A stretch of 26,158 nucleotides of DNA from Zongyangia gallinarum (GCA_904419315.1 CAJFQY010000027.1:1-26158); one strand, 5' to 3'; shown: positions 1 to 7,564, counted from the stretch's first letter. The notes: generated from the sequence alone by a model not told the origin. Numbers and translations are program-made.

Positions 1-388
1 AGACCTGGGTAGCGGCACAGATGAGCAGGAGAAGTACCCCTGCCTGCCACACCTTATGGCTGAGAAGCATGTCCTTTTTATCCATGGTCACCGCAATTGC
101 AATGACAATGCAAATAGGGCCGATGAGCCAAGCGCACCAGCCAAAGAGGCCGAACATCCCGTTATGTATCCATTCCCAAACGTTCTGTCCCTCGATAAAT
201 GACAGGCATATGAACAGCAGCCCCAGGGCAAACAGGATGATGGCGCCAATCTGCTGCCGGGCCCGGCGCTCCTGCTCCATCTTGGCCCGCTTTTGTGCCG
301 CAGTCATCCGCTTAGCAGGCGGCTTTTTCTTCCCAGTAGCAGAGGAACGGCTCTGGGTTTTTCTTTTTCCAGTTGAACTTGCAGGCAT
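1..388 (-). CDS. ftsK: DNA translocase FtsK/SpoIIIE, N-terminal part (runs off the window)
   Basis: I translated this directly from the minus strand; it starts with ATG at 388 behind an AAAGGAAAGGG ribosome site and is still open at base 1. About 129 residues are visible. The first 50 are very rich in Lys, Arg, Ser and Ala (MPASSTGKRKTQSRSS...), then come hydrophobic stretches (IGAIILFALGLLFICLSF and WLIGPICIVIAIAVTM) separated by a short hydrophilic loop. This matches the basic N-tail plus membrane anchor of FtsK/SpoIIIE, which pumps chromosomes through the septum at division or sporulation. The ATPase motor and gamma domains would lie outside the window. The neighbours tepA and ylzJ precede spoIIIE in Bacillus subtilis as well, and this synteny supports the call more than the sequence alone. 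Confidence 0.8.
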   Translation of the reverse strand, partial: MPASSTGKRKTQSRSSATGKKKPPAKRMTAAQKRAKMEQERRARQQIGAIILFALGLLFICLSFIEGQNVWEWIHNGMFGLFGWCAWLIGPICIVIAIAVTMDKKDMLLSHKVWQAGVLLLLICAATQV

Positions 389-418
389 GTGTGAATCCCT
401 TTCCTTTATGGACTTCAT

Positions 419-467
419 AAAGACAACCATAGCGCCGCAGGATGCTCCGGCGGCGCTGTGTGTCTTT
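419..467 (-). terminator. Hairpin between uppP and ftsK
   Basis: A perfect 8-bp stem AGCGCCGC/GCGGCGCT (431-438 with 450-457) is flanked by an outer AAAGACA/TGTCTTT pair (419-425 with 461-467). On the minus strand the downstream arm ends in TGTCTTT, a short and imperfect U-tract. It could be a weak terminator or a partial read-through element that lowers ftsK expression relative to uppP. Confidence 0.45.
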
Positions 468-485
468 TTCTATCACGTCAATCAA

Positions 486-1367
486 TTAAATCCAGCCAAA
501 AAAGGCGGCGATATTCTGTCCCAACGCCATTTCGATGAGAGCCACAATAATTACTATGGCCCCTAGAATCAGGGTATAATAAGCAAAAATCTTAAACTTA
601 TTCTCTTTCAGCAGCCACTGGACCATCTTGATGGCCAGAAAGCCCACCACAGCGGAGACAACCACGCCAATGATTAAGGTGCCGATTCCAATGCCTTGGG
701 TTCCCTCTTTCACCGCGTCGCCCAGCTCTACCAAATTGGCGGCCAGTACAGCAGGGATGCCCATGATAAAGGAAAACTTGACCGCGTATTCCTTTTTCAG
801 CCCGCACATCAGCCCCGTGGAAATGGTGGAGCCGGACCGGGAAACGCCGGGCAGCGGCGCAATGGCCTGTGCGATACCGATGGCTACCGCATCGGCATAG
901 CGCATGTTTTTCGCAGTTTTATGGCCATCCATCCGCCGGTCTGCAAGGAAGAGAAGGGCCGCTGTAATCAAAAAGCAGATGCCCTCCGCCAAGATGCTGT
1001 TATCCGCGGCAAGTCCCGCATAGAAGTCGTTGAGAAGCAGATAGGCCGGAATCAACGGAATCAGGGAGACGATGAGCAAAAGAATCATTCTCCGGTAGGG
1101 GTTGAGCTCCTTCAGCTTAAACCGGCCCCGGAAGATATCCCCCAGCATGAGGAAAAACTCCACAATCAACCGCTTGATGGTAGGCCAGAAGGCGATAAAA
1201 ACGGCAATGAGGGTGCCAAGGTGAAGCATGATGGAGAAAAACAGGCCAGATTCCCCGCTCACACCGGTAAAATGCTGAACCAGGGACAGGTGCCCCGAAC
1301 TGGACACCGGTAAAAACTCGGTCAGGCCCTGGACAATGGCCTGAAAGATGGCGTTAAGAATGGACAA
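486..1367 (-). CDS. uppP: Undecaprenyl-diphosphatase UppP (BacA)
   Basis: UppP removes a phosphate from undecaprenyl pyrophosphate at the membrane, regenerating the lipid carrier for peptidoglycan and other wall polymers; extra copies give bacitracin resistance. The 293-residue product has the family length, many hydrophobic helices and both signature motifs: the N-terminal QGLTEFLPVSSSGHL with its glutamate, and the second PGVSRSGSTIS with the catalytic Arg/Ser region. The start is a TTG at 1367, eight bases after AGGAGG. It lies 26 bp after ylzJ in the same direction, so it is probably co-transcribed with tepA and ylzJ. Its position between ylzJ and ftsK differs from Bacillus subtilis, where those two genes are adjacent. 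Confidence 0.95.
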   Translation of the reverse strand: MSILNAIFQAIVQGLTEFLPVSSSGHLSLVQHFTGVSGESGLFFSIMLHLGTLIAVFIAFWPTIKRLIVEFFLMLGDIFRGRFKLKELNPYRRMILLLIVSLIPLIPAYLLLNDFYAGLAADNSILAEGICFLITAALLFLADRRMDGHKTAKNMRYADAVAIGIAQAIAPLPGVSRSGSTISTGLMCGLKKEYAVKFSFIMGIPAVLAANLVELGDAVKEGTQGIGIGTLIIGVVVSAVVGFLAIKMVQWLLKENKFKIFAYYTLILGAIVIIVALIEMALGQNIAAFFGWI

Positions 1368-1393
1368 AGCTGTTACCTCCTATGTAGCGGCCC

Positions 1394-1627
1394 TCAAAGA
1401 GCCGTGTGTTGGGGATCAATGTTATCAATGAGCACCTGCTGTCCCGGCGCAAATTTGGGATTTAAATAAGCGGCCGGATCGGTAGAAACCAAACGGGAGA
1501 TGGTCATACTCCTGCCCTGGAGCACCCCCAGGACCAAATGGCCCTCTACCCGGGCGGCAGTGCAGCAATAAGCGCTCATTTCGGTGGGAAAAATCAGTTC
1601 CGCAGGCTGGGTCGTATGAAGGATCAT
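1394..1627 (-). CDS. ylzJ: YlzJ-like protein
   Basis: This is a 77-residue protein of the small YlzJ family, whose biochemical role is not known to me. It starts MILHTTQPAELIF, and the conserved-looking core is a beta-rich stretch ending in an NPKFAPGQ segment. The ATG at 1627 overlaps the tepA stop in an ATGA arrangement, and a GGGAGG ribosome site lies inside the end of tepA, so translation is probably coupled. The tepA-ylzJ-ftsK order is shared with Bacillus subtilis and is the main reason for the name. No signal peptide or membrane segment is visible. Confidence 0.8.
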   Translation of the reverse strand: MILHTTQPAELIFPTEMSAYCCTAARVEGHLVLGVLQGRSMTISRLVSTDPAAYLNPKFAPGQQVLIDNIDPQHTAL

Positions 1628-2448
1628 GCTTGACCGCCTCCCTTGTTTTCCTGAGAAGACGGCTTTTCTCCCGCGGAATTTTCTTCTTCCTGGGACTCAA
1701 TTAACTCATACAGGCAGGAGATTGCGTCGGAAAGGCCTCCCAGATGGTCGATAAGCCCTTCTTCCACAGCGGTCTCACCGTCGAGGACGGTGCCTACATC
1801 CATGACAAGCTCCCCTGTGTTCATCATCAGCTCCCGAAAACGTTCTGGAGAGATGTGGGAATTGTCGGTGACAAAACTTACAATCCGCTCCTGCATCTTG
1901 TCAAAATAAGAGAGGGTCTGAGGCACACCCAGCACCAGCCCGCTCATCCGCACCGGATGAACTGTCATGGTAGCAGAAGGCGCGATAAAGGACTGTTTGG
2001 CGCTGCAGGCCAAAGGTACGCCAATAGAATGTCCCCCTCCCAGCACCAGGGACACGGTGGGCTTTTTCATCCCGGCGATGAGTTCCGCGATGGCAAGGCC
2101 CGCCTCCACATCGCCGCCAACGGTGTTGAGGATGATCATGAGTCCCTCGATCTGGGGATCCTGTTCAATGGCCACCAGCTGGGGAATCACATGCTCGTAT
2201 TTGGTGGTTTTATTCTGAGGCGGCAGGATATAGTGCCCCTCGATCTGCCCTACCACGGTGAGGCAGTGGATGACATGTTTGCCGCCCACCGGGGTCACCG
2301 AACTGGTCTCAATGATCTGGGACTGCTGGGCCGACATCTTATCGTCCTGGCTCTCCTGTTCGTCCTGCTGTTCCTCCCCATCCTCGCTGTCGGCACCGCT
2401 GCTCTCTGCTTTCTTCTCTTCCTCTTTAAATATTTCTTCCTGTGGCAT
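1624..2448 (-). CDS. tepA: ClpP-family serine protease TepA (YmfB-like)
   Basis: A 274-residue ClpP-fold peptidase of the TepA branch. Residues 1-40 are an acidic, Glu/Gln/Ser-rich extension unlike canonical ClpP. The ClpP-like core follows: an NTVGGDVEAGLAI strand-helix (about 108-120), the probable nucleophile Ser141 in GGGHSIGVPLA, and His164 in ATMTVHPVRMSG. In Bacillus subtilis TepA was linked to protein translocation and to degradation of spore proteins at germination; whether that holds here is inference. The ATG at 2448 follows GGAGGTG by about eight bases. It is the first gene of the minus-strand operon with ylzJ and uppP, behind a consensus promoter at 2571-2600. Confidence 0.9.
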   Translation of the reverse strand: MPQEEIFKEEEKKAESSGADSEDGEEQQDEQESQDDKMSAQQSQIIETSSVTPVGGKHVIHCLTVVGQIEGHYILPPQNKTTKYEHVIPQLVAIEQDPQIEGLMIILNTVGGDVEAGLAIAELIAGMKKPTVSLVLGGGHSIGVPLACSAKQSFIAPSATMTVHPVRMSGLVLGVPQTLSYFDKMQERIVSFVTDNSHISPERFRELMMNTGELVMDVGTVLDGETAVEEGLIDHLGGLSDAISCLYELIESQEEENSAGEKPSSQENKGGGQA

Positions 2449-2570
2449 TCTTCCACCTCCGCTTTTGCAGTCTTACCTTGCTAGTATTGGCTGCAGCGGG
2501 CGGATTATCCCATCTTTCATAAAAGAGAAGTCGGTGCCTTTCATCTGCAAAAATTTGCTGATATGTTTTC

Positions 2571-2600
2571 ATTATAGACTACCTTTTATCTATATGTCAA
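2571..2600 (-). promoter_or_regulatory. Sigma-A-type promoter for tepA-ylzJ-uppP
   Basis: On the minus strand TTGACA (2595-2600) and TATAAT (2571-2576) are separated by 18 bp. The predicted start leaves a leader of roughly 115 nt before tepA. The rest of the 2449-2811 gap between the divergent tepA and aconitase genes is AT-rich and otherwise empty apart from the aconitase control elements. Confidence 0.75.
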
Positions 2601-2725
2601 TTTGCGTCTTCTTAATATTCTTTTTCATTTTTTCGAATCTATTTTTCTTTGTGGCAAAATTACTGCCTATTTTCTATGAACCCCCGTTTTTCCCTGATTT
2701 TATGCCAAATTCACAGTACTTTAAC

Positions 2726-2743
2726 ATGTTAAAACATTGACAA
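2726..2743. promoter_or_regulatory. Probable Rex operator over the aconitase promoter
   Basis: The 18 bases read ATGTTAA-AACA-TTGACAA. Against the clostridial Rex consensus TTGTTAA-N4-TTAACAA this matches 12 of 14 defined positions. The right half-site contains the -35 hexamer TTGACA, so a bound repressor would block RNA polymerase. A second perfect palindrome (TTTAACATGTTAAA, 2720-2733) overlaps its left half. The rex gene is the last gene of the same operon, which suggests autoregulation by the NADH/NAD ratio. Confidence 0.6.
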
Positions 2744-2765
2744 TGTATAGGATATATTATAAAAT
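2737..2765 (+). promoter_or_regulatory. Promoter of the acn-icd-rex operon
   Basis: TTGACA (2737-2742) is followed after 17 bp by TAAAAT (2760-2765), giving a start near 2772 and a leader of about 40 nt. The -35 box lies inside the Rex-like operator. Confidence 0.7.
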
Positions 2766-2811
2766 GAAGTGTATCACTGTTGAGTTTATTCTCTGGAAAG
2801 GAGCGGTCAGT

Positions 2812-4740
2812 ATGGGTTACACCATCGCTCAAAAAATTATAAAAAACCATCTGGTCGACGGACAGATGAAGGTGGGCGAAGAAATCGGCCTTCGCATCGA
2901 TCAGACACTGACACAGGACGCCACCGGCACCATGGCTTATCTGGAATTTGAAGCCATGGGGGTAGAACGGGTCAAAACCGAACGGTCTGTGGCTTACATC
3001 GATCACAACACCCTTCAGTCCGGCTTTGAAAATGCGGACGACCACCGCTTTATCGGCTCCATCGCCAAAAAACACGGCATCTACTTCTCCCGGCCGGGTA
3101 ACGGTATCTGCCACCAGGTCCATCTGGAACGCTTCGGTATCCCTGGCAAGACCTTGATCGGCTCTGACAGCCACACCCCCACCGGCGGCGGCATCGGCAT
3201 GCTGGCCTTTGGCGCGGGAGGCCTGGACGTAGCAGTGGCTATGGGTGGTGGCGCCTACTACATCACCATGCCCAAGATGGTTCGGGTCAATCTGACCGGA
3301 AAGCTGCAGCCCTTTGTTGCGGCCAAAGACGTCATCTTGGAGGTACTGCGCCGTATGTCCGTCAAAGGCGGCGTCTCCAAAATCATCGAATACGGCGGCG
3401 AAGGGGTCAAAACCCTGACCGTTCCCGAGCGCGCCACCATCACCAACATGGGCGCAGAGCTGGGTGCTACCACCTCTGTCTTCCCCTCCGACGAAGTCAC
3501 CAAGTCCTTCCTAAAGGCCCAGGGCCGGGAGGAGCAATGGGTTCCTGTCTTCGCCGATGAGGATGCCCAGTATGATGAGGTCATCGACATCAATCTGTCC
3601 GATCTGGTGCCCATGGCCGCATGTCCCCACAGCCCCGACAATGTCAAAACCATCGATGAAATCGGGCCCATCAAGGTGGATCAGGTCTGCATCGGCTCCT
3701 GCACCAACTCTTCTTATCTGGATCTCATGCGGGTGGCTGCTATGCTCAAAGGCAAAACCGTCCATCCCGATGTATCCCTGGCCATCGCGCCGGGCTCCAA
3801 ACAGGTCTTTAACATGATCGCCCAAAACGGCGCTCTGGCGGATATGATCGCCGCCGGCGCCCGTATTTTGGAAAGCGCCTGTGGCCCCTGCATCGGCATG
3901 GGACAATCCCCCAATTCTGGCGGTGTTTCCCTGCGGACCTTTAACCGCAACTTTGAGGGCCGTTCCGGCACCAAGGATGCCCAGGTCTATCTGGTCAGCC
4001 CGGAGGTGGCCGCTGCTTCTGCCCTCACCGGCGTTCTCACCGATCCCCGCACCTTTGGAGAGGAGATCAAAATCGATCTGCCGGAGCACTTTCTCATCAA
4101 CGATAACATGGTGGAGCCTCCTGCTTCTCCTGAAGAAGCCAAGGACGTGAAGATCCTTCGCGGCCCCAACATTAAGGAATTCCCCAACGCTGAACCCATC
4201 GCTGCGGATATCTGCGCCGATGTGCTTCTCAAGGTGGGGGACAATATCACCACCGACCACATTATGCCGGCAGGAGCCAAAATCCTGCCCTACCGTTCCA
4301 ACATCCCCTATCTGTCCAACTTCTGCTTCGCCGTCTGCGACGAGCAATTCCCCGAGCGCGCCAGAAAGGCTGGGAAGGGCATCATTGTCGGTGGTCAGAA
4401 CTATGGCCAGGGTTCTTCCCGTGAGCACGCCGCTCTCGTTCCTCTCTATCTGGGAATCAAAGCCGTCATCGCCAAGAGCTTTGCCCGTATCCACCGGGCC
4501 AATCTCATCAATGCAGGCATCCTGCCTCTGACCTTCAAAAATGAGGCTGATTACGATAAAGTAAGCCTTGGGGATAAGGTGGAACTCACTGGTATCCGGG
4601 ACTGCATCGTGAATGATAAACCCGTGATCGCCAAGATGGGCGGCCAGGAGGTCGAGCTTGTTTGTGAGCTTTCCGGCCGTCAGAAAGATATTCTCTTGGC
4701 AGGCGGACTGCTCAATTACACCAAAGAGTCTGTGAAATAA
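2812..4740 (+). CDS. acn: Aconitate hydratase
   Basis: Aconitase isomerises citrate to isocitrate through cis-aconitate using a [4Fe-4S] cluster. The product from the ATG at 2812 is 642 residues; this start is chosen because AAAGGAG lies about eight bases upstream, whereas earlier in-frame starts would fall inside the promoter. Cluster ligands are visible: Cys297 in IGSCTNSSY, and Cys357 and Cys360 in CGPCIGMG. The C-terminal swivel domain carries GSSREHAAL with Arg537. At about 640 residues it fits the shorter aconitase type (TIGR01342-like) rather than the 900-residue AcnA. It heads an operon with isocitrate dehydrogenase and Rex, which suggests that citrate oxidation for glutamate synthesis is tuned to redox state. 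A homoaconitase or other dehydratase role is less likely given the icd neighbour. Confidence 0.92.
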   Translation: MGYTIAQKIIKNHLVDGQMKVGEEIGLRIDQTLTQDATGTMAYLEFEAMGVERVKTERSVAYIDHNTLQSGFENADDHRFIGSIAKKHGIYFSRPGNGICHQVHLERFGIPGKTLIGSDSHTPTGGGIGMLAFGAGGLDVAVAMGGGAYYITMPKMVRVNLTGKLQPFVAAKDVILEVLRRMSVKGGVSKIIEYGGEGVKTLTVPERATITNMGAELGATTSVFPSDEVTKSFLKAQGREEQWVPVFADEDAQYDEVIDINLSDLVPMAACPHSPDNVKTIDEIGPIKVDQVCIGSCTNSSYLDLMRVAAMLKGKTVHPDVSLAIAPGSKQVFNMIAQNGALADMIAAGARILESACGPCIGMGQSPNSGGVSLRTFNRNFEGRSGTKDAQVYLVSPEVAAASALTGVLTDPRTFGEEIKIDLPEHFLINDNMVEPPASPEEAKDVKILRGPNIKEFPNAEPIAADICADVLLKVGDNITTDHIMPAGAKILPYRSNIPYLSNFCFAVCDEQFPERARKAGKGIIVGGQNYGQGSSREHAALVPLYLGIKAVIAKSFARIHRANLINAGILPLTFKNEADYDKVSLGDKVELTGIRDCIVNDKPVIAKMGGQEVELVCELSGRQKDILLAGGLLNYTKESVK

Positions 4741-4809
4741 TCCTTGAAAACAAGGTGACACCAATCCCGTTTTGTTTGTGTCATAGCTGCACATATAAAA
4801 AGCCATATA

Positions 4810-4847
4810 CGCGCGGCAGCGCGATCAGGCGGCAGCAGAATGCCGCC
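4810..4847 (+). other. Paired hairpins in the acn-icd gap
   Basis: The 138-bp gap between acn and icd holds two adjacent hairpins: CGCGC/GCGCG around a GGCA loop (4810-4823) and a perfect GGCGGCA/TGCCGCC stem with a 6-nt loop (4828-4834 with 4841-4847). Further upstream TGACAC and GTGTCA could also pair. Neither hairpin is followed by a U-tract, so they are not ordinary terminators; mRNA processing or stabilisation is more likely. Confidence 0.5.
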
Positions 4848-4878
4848 GCAAATTTGGAAATAGAAAGCAGGGAATCAC

Positions 4879-6039
4879 ATGGATAAGAAAATTGAAGCGG
4901 CCTTGGAAAAATACAAAGCCCTCATTGAAAACCAGCTGGCCCGTGTGGCCCGGATGAAGGCGGACACCGGCGCCGTAGATTACACCAAGCTCGACAAAAT
5001 TGTCATCGGCGTCTGCGGCGGCGATGGCATCGGACCTGTCATCACAAACGAGGCACATCGGGTTCTGGAGTACCTGCTCCAGAATGAGGTCAAAAAAGGG
5101 CGGATTGAATTTAAGGTCATTGACGGCCTGACCATTGAAAACCGGGTCAAGGCCAACAAAGCTATCCCCGACGACGTGCTGGCGGAGCTAAAAAAATGCG
5201 ACGTCATCCTCAAGGGCCCGACCACCACGCCCAGAGCCGGCGATCCCTGGCCCAACATTGAAAGCGCCAACGTAGCCATGAGAAAAGAACTGGATCTGTT
5301 CGCCAACGTCCGCCCTGTCAAGGTGCCGGACAAGGGGATCGACTGGACCTTCTTCCGTGAAAACACCGAGGGTGCTTACACTCTGGGTTCCTGCGGCCTC
5401 AATGTAGACGATGACCTGGCTTTTGACTTCACTGTCACCACCACCCAGGGCACCGAGCGCATTGCCAGACTTGCCTATGAATACGCTCGAAATAACAACA
5501 AGGGCAAAGTTTCCATCATCACCAAGGCCAACGTGGTCAAGACTACCGACGGCAAATTCCTGAAGATTTGCCAAGAGATCGGCAAGGAGTATCCTGATAT
5601 CGTCACTGACGACTGGTATATCGACATCACCACCGCCAAGCTCATCGATGAAAAGCGTCGGAGAGACTTTAAGGTGTTCATCCTCCCCAACCTCTACGGC
5701 GATATCATCACCGACGAGGCGGCGGAGTTCCAGGGCGGCGTCGGCACTGCCGGCAGCGCAAACCTGGGCAACCACTACGCCATGTTTGAGGCCATCCACG
5801 GCTCCGCTCCCCGGATGGTCGCAGAGGGCCGTGACAAATACGCCGATCCCTGCTCCATGCTCCGGGCCGCTGTTATGCTTCTCTCCCACATCGGCTATCA
5901 GAAAGAGGCTGACAAGCTGGAGAAAGCTCTGGATATCTGCATGTATGAAGAAAAGAAATATGTGATTACCGGCCGTGACAACGGCGCCACCTGTAAAGAA
6001 TTCGGCGACTATGTCATGGAAACCACCCAGAAACTTTAA
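4879..6039 (+). CDS. icd: Isocitrate dehydrogenase (isocitrate/isopropylmalate dehydrogenase family)
   Basis: A 386-residue decarboxylating beta-hydroxyacid dehydrogenase; by context it oxidises isocitrate to 2-oxoglutarate. Substrate and metal motifs are present: RKELDLFANVRPVK, the FFRENTEGAY segment, catalytic Lys216 in TKANVVKTTDG, and NLYGDIITDEAAE with its metal-binding aspartates. An N-terminal extension of about 35 residues precedes the core GGDGIGP. The cofactor loop reads HGSAPRMVAEG, with Arg312 and Met313 where NAD enzymes have Asp-Ile and Escherichia coli Icd has Lys-Tyr, so cofactor preference is not obvious. The start at 4879 follows AGGGA. It sits between acn and rex; 3-isopropylmalate dehydrogenase is less likely because no leucine genes are near. 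Confidence 0.88.
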   Translation: MDKKIEAALEKYKALIENQLARVARMKADTGAVDYTKLDKIVIGVCGGDGIGPVITNEAHRVLEYLLQNEVKKGRIEFKVIDGLTIENRVKANKAIPDDVLAELKKCDVILKGPTTTPRAGDPWPNIESANVAMRKELDLFANVRPVKVPDKGIDWTFFRENTEGAYTLGSCGLNVDDDLAFDFTVTTTQGTERIARLAYEYARNNNKGKVSIITKANVVKTTDGKFLKICQEIGKEYPDIVTDDWYIDITTAKLIDEKRRRDFKVFILPNLYGDIITDEAAEFQGGVGTAGSANLGNHYAMFEAIHGSAPRMVAEGRDKYADPCSMLRAAVMLLSHIGYQKEADKLEKALDICMYEEKKYVITGRDNGATCKEFGDYVMETTQKL

Positions 6040-6053
6040 AAGGCGGCGCAACC

Positions 6054-6713
6054 ATGGCTAAGCATGAAAATGTCTCGCTGTCTGTCATCCGCAGGCTGCC
6101 CCGGTATTACCGCTTTCTAGGTGATCTTCTCAAAAATGGCGTCCACCGCATCTCTTCCAGGGAGCTCTCCCAGAAGATGGGGGTCACCGCTTCCCAGATT
6201 CGTCAGGATCTTAACTGTTTCGGCGGATTTGGCCAGCAGGGCTATGGCTACAATGTGGAGGCGCTGCATAAGGAAATCGGCTCTATCCTGGGAATTGACA
6301 GAGGTCTGGACATCATTCTGCTGGGCGCTGGTAACTTGGGGCGGGCTATCGCCTCCCATATGTCTTTTGATACCCGAGGCTTCAACCTCATCGGTATCTT
6401 CGACGTAAGCCCGGGGATTATTGGCCAGACCATCCGGGGTATCCGGGTTTCTCATGCCGATACTCTTCCGGATTTCTGCCGACAGCGGCACCCTAAGGTC
6501 GCTATGCTCTGTATTCCCAAAAATTCCGCCCAGGAGATTGCTGATAACCTGGTGGAGCTGGGAATCCGCGGTTTCTGGAATTTCTCCCACTATGATCTCG
6601 CCCTGGATTACGACAATATCGTTGTAGAAAATGTCCATTTGGGCGACAGCCTTATGACCCTATGTTATCGGGTGAACGAGGTATTGGATCAGGATAAAAA
6701 AGAAACGAAATAA
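6054..6713 (+). CDS. rex: Redox-sensing transcriptional repressor Rex
   Basis: Rex is a dimeric repressor that leaves DNA when NADH rises; it controls fermentation and redox genes in Gram-positive bacteria. The 219-residue product has the family length and layout: an N-terminal winged helix (about 10-75, with SSRELSQKMGVTASQIRQDL and the wing FGGFGQQGYGY), a Rossmann domain with GAGNLG at 91-96, and a C-terminal helix used for domain swapping. It begins 14 bp after icd with AAAGGCGG as ribosome site, so it is the third gene of the operon. A Rex-like operator over the acn promoter suggests it controls its own operon. Confidence 0.95.
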   Translation: MAKHENVSLSVIRRLPRYYRFLGDLLKNGVHRISSRELSQKMGVTASQIRQDLNCFGGFGQQGYGYNVEALHKEIGSILGIDRGLDIILLGAGNLGRAIASHMSFDTRGFNLIGIFDVSPGIIGQTIRGIRVSHADTLPDFCRQRHPKVAMLCIPKNSAQEIADNLVELGIRGFWNFSHYDLALDYDNIVVENVHLGDSLMTLCYRVNEVLDQDKKETK

Positions 6714-6748
6714 AAAGAACAGCCGCCAGTGGCGGCTGTTCTTTTTAT
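6712..6748. terminator. Bidirectional terminator between rex and the Crp/Fnr gene
   Basis: A perfect stem (AAGAACAGCCGCC paired with GGCGGCTGTTCTT around AGT) has A-runs before it and T-runs after it. It can end both the rex operon and the convergent regulator gene. Confidence 0.9.
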
Positions 6749-6757
6749 TAAATGAAA

Positions 6758-7441
6758 CTATCTATTTGCCAACTCTTCCAGTCGGCGGCGGGAAAGGATC
6801 TGAATACCGCCCCGGGAAAGCTTTACTATCTCTTCGCTCTGAAACACCTTGAGCATCCGGGTGACCACCTCCCGGGCGGAACCCAGATGCCGGGCGATCT
6901 CTTCATGGGTAATGTGCAGAAGCTCACTTTCCTCGATGTTGGACTGCTCCAGCAAAAAAGCCGCCAGCCGCTTGTCAAAGCTGGAAAATAAAGCTTGCTC
7001 CAGAATCCACATGACGTCGGAAAACCGGCTGGCCACAAGCTGTGCCGTGTACTCCTTCACCACTGGGGAGGCTTCCGATAATGTCCGATAAATCCCGGTA
7101 GGGATAAGCAGCGCATCCGTATCCCGCTCGGCGTCAATATAGACCTCAAAATTGATATTGGGCATCATGCAGGAAGCTGAGAAAACACAGATATCCCGCT
7201 GAAACAGACGAAACAGGGTGATTTCCCGGCCGGTTTCTGAGATGATAAAGGTGCGCACCTGCCCACTCTGGAGCAGATAGACGCCGGAACAGTCTGCATT
7301 CCCCGCATGGAGGCGGTCCCCCTTATGAAAGTGCTGGGGCCGGGTTTCCCGCAAAAGGATATCCTGTTGCTGCCGGGTCAGTTTTTTCCAAAAGGGCAGG
7401 GCTTCCTCCATAAATAGGGAATCTTTTTCTTCGGTTATCAC
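6758..7441 (-). CDS. Crp/Fnr-family transcriptional regulator
   Basis: A cyclic-nucleotide-binding-fold regulator with a C-terminal winged helix. The chosen start is GTG at 7441, eight bases after GGAGG, giving 227 residues; a GTG at 7480 is less likely because it lies inside a strong hairpin and lacks a ribosome site. The effector domain spans about 30-130 (HKGDRLHAGNADCSGVYLLQSGQVR). The HTH is near 170-200 (THEEIARHLGSAREVVTRMLK). There is no N-terminal four-cysteine cluster as in Fnr, though CVFSASC offers two cysteines in the sensor domain, so a redox or thiol signal is possible but unproven. The neighbour trxA, upstream on the same strand, fits a thiol theme. It has its own promoter, with a large palindrome in the leader. 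Confidence 0.88.
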   Translation of the reverse strand: MITEEKDSLFMEEALPFWKKLTRQQQDILLRETRPQHFHKGDRLHAGNADCSGVYLLQSGQVRTFIISETGREITLFRLFQRDICVFSASCMMPNINFEVYIDAERDTDALLIPTGIYRTLSEASPVVKEYTAQLVASRFSDVMWILEQALFSSFDKRLAAFLLEQSNIEESELLHITHEEIARHLGSAREVVTRMLKVFQSEEIVKLSRGGIQILSRRRLEELANR

Positions 7442-7470
7442 CTGCGCCACCTCCGCTGTGAAACAATGGA

Positions 7471-7498
7471 AGCTCTGCACCCGAATGGGTGCAGAGCT
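7471..7498. repeat. Perfect 12-bp inverted repeat in the leader of the Crp/Fnr gene
   Basis: AGCTCTGCACCC (7471-7482) and GGGTGCAGAGCT (7487-7498) pair perfectly around GAAT. It lies about 32-59 bases downstream of the predicted start of the Crp/Fnr transcript. No U-tract follows on the minus strand (TCCATTGTTT). It may be an operator for a dimeric regulator, possibly the gene's own product, or an mRNA hairpin; on the plus strand CTTGTTTT follows. Confidence 0.7.
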
Positions 7499-7535
7499 CT
7501 TGTTTTGGCGGTTATCTTTTCACCGCTTTTCCTCT

Positions 7536-7564
7536 ATTGTATGATTTCACCGGGAAACTGTCAA
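7536..7564 (-). promoter_or_regulatory. Promoter of the Crp/Fnr-family gene
   Basis: On the minus strand TTGACA (7559-7564), a 17-bp spacer and TACAAT (7536-7541) make a near-consensus sigma-A promoter. It lies just after the trxA stop codon, so the regulator need not depend on trxA transcription. Confidence 0.75.

Noticed and set aside
3511..4806. A 431-codon minus-strand ORF opposite aconitase
   Set aside because: Antisense shadow of a clear aconitase gene; GC-rich third positions produce long open antisense frames.
5188..6051. A 287-codon minus-strand ORF opposite icd
   Set aside because: Same reason: it is fully inside the isocitrate dehydrogenase gene and has no motif.
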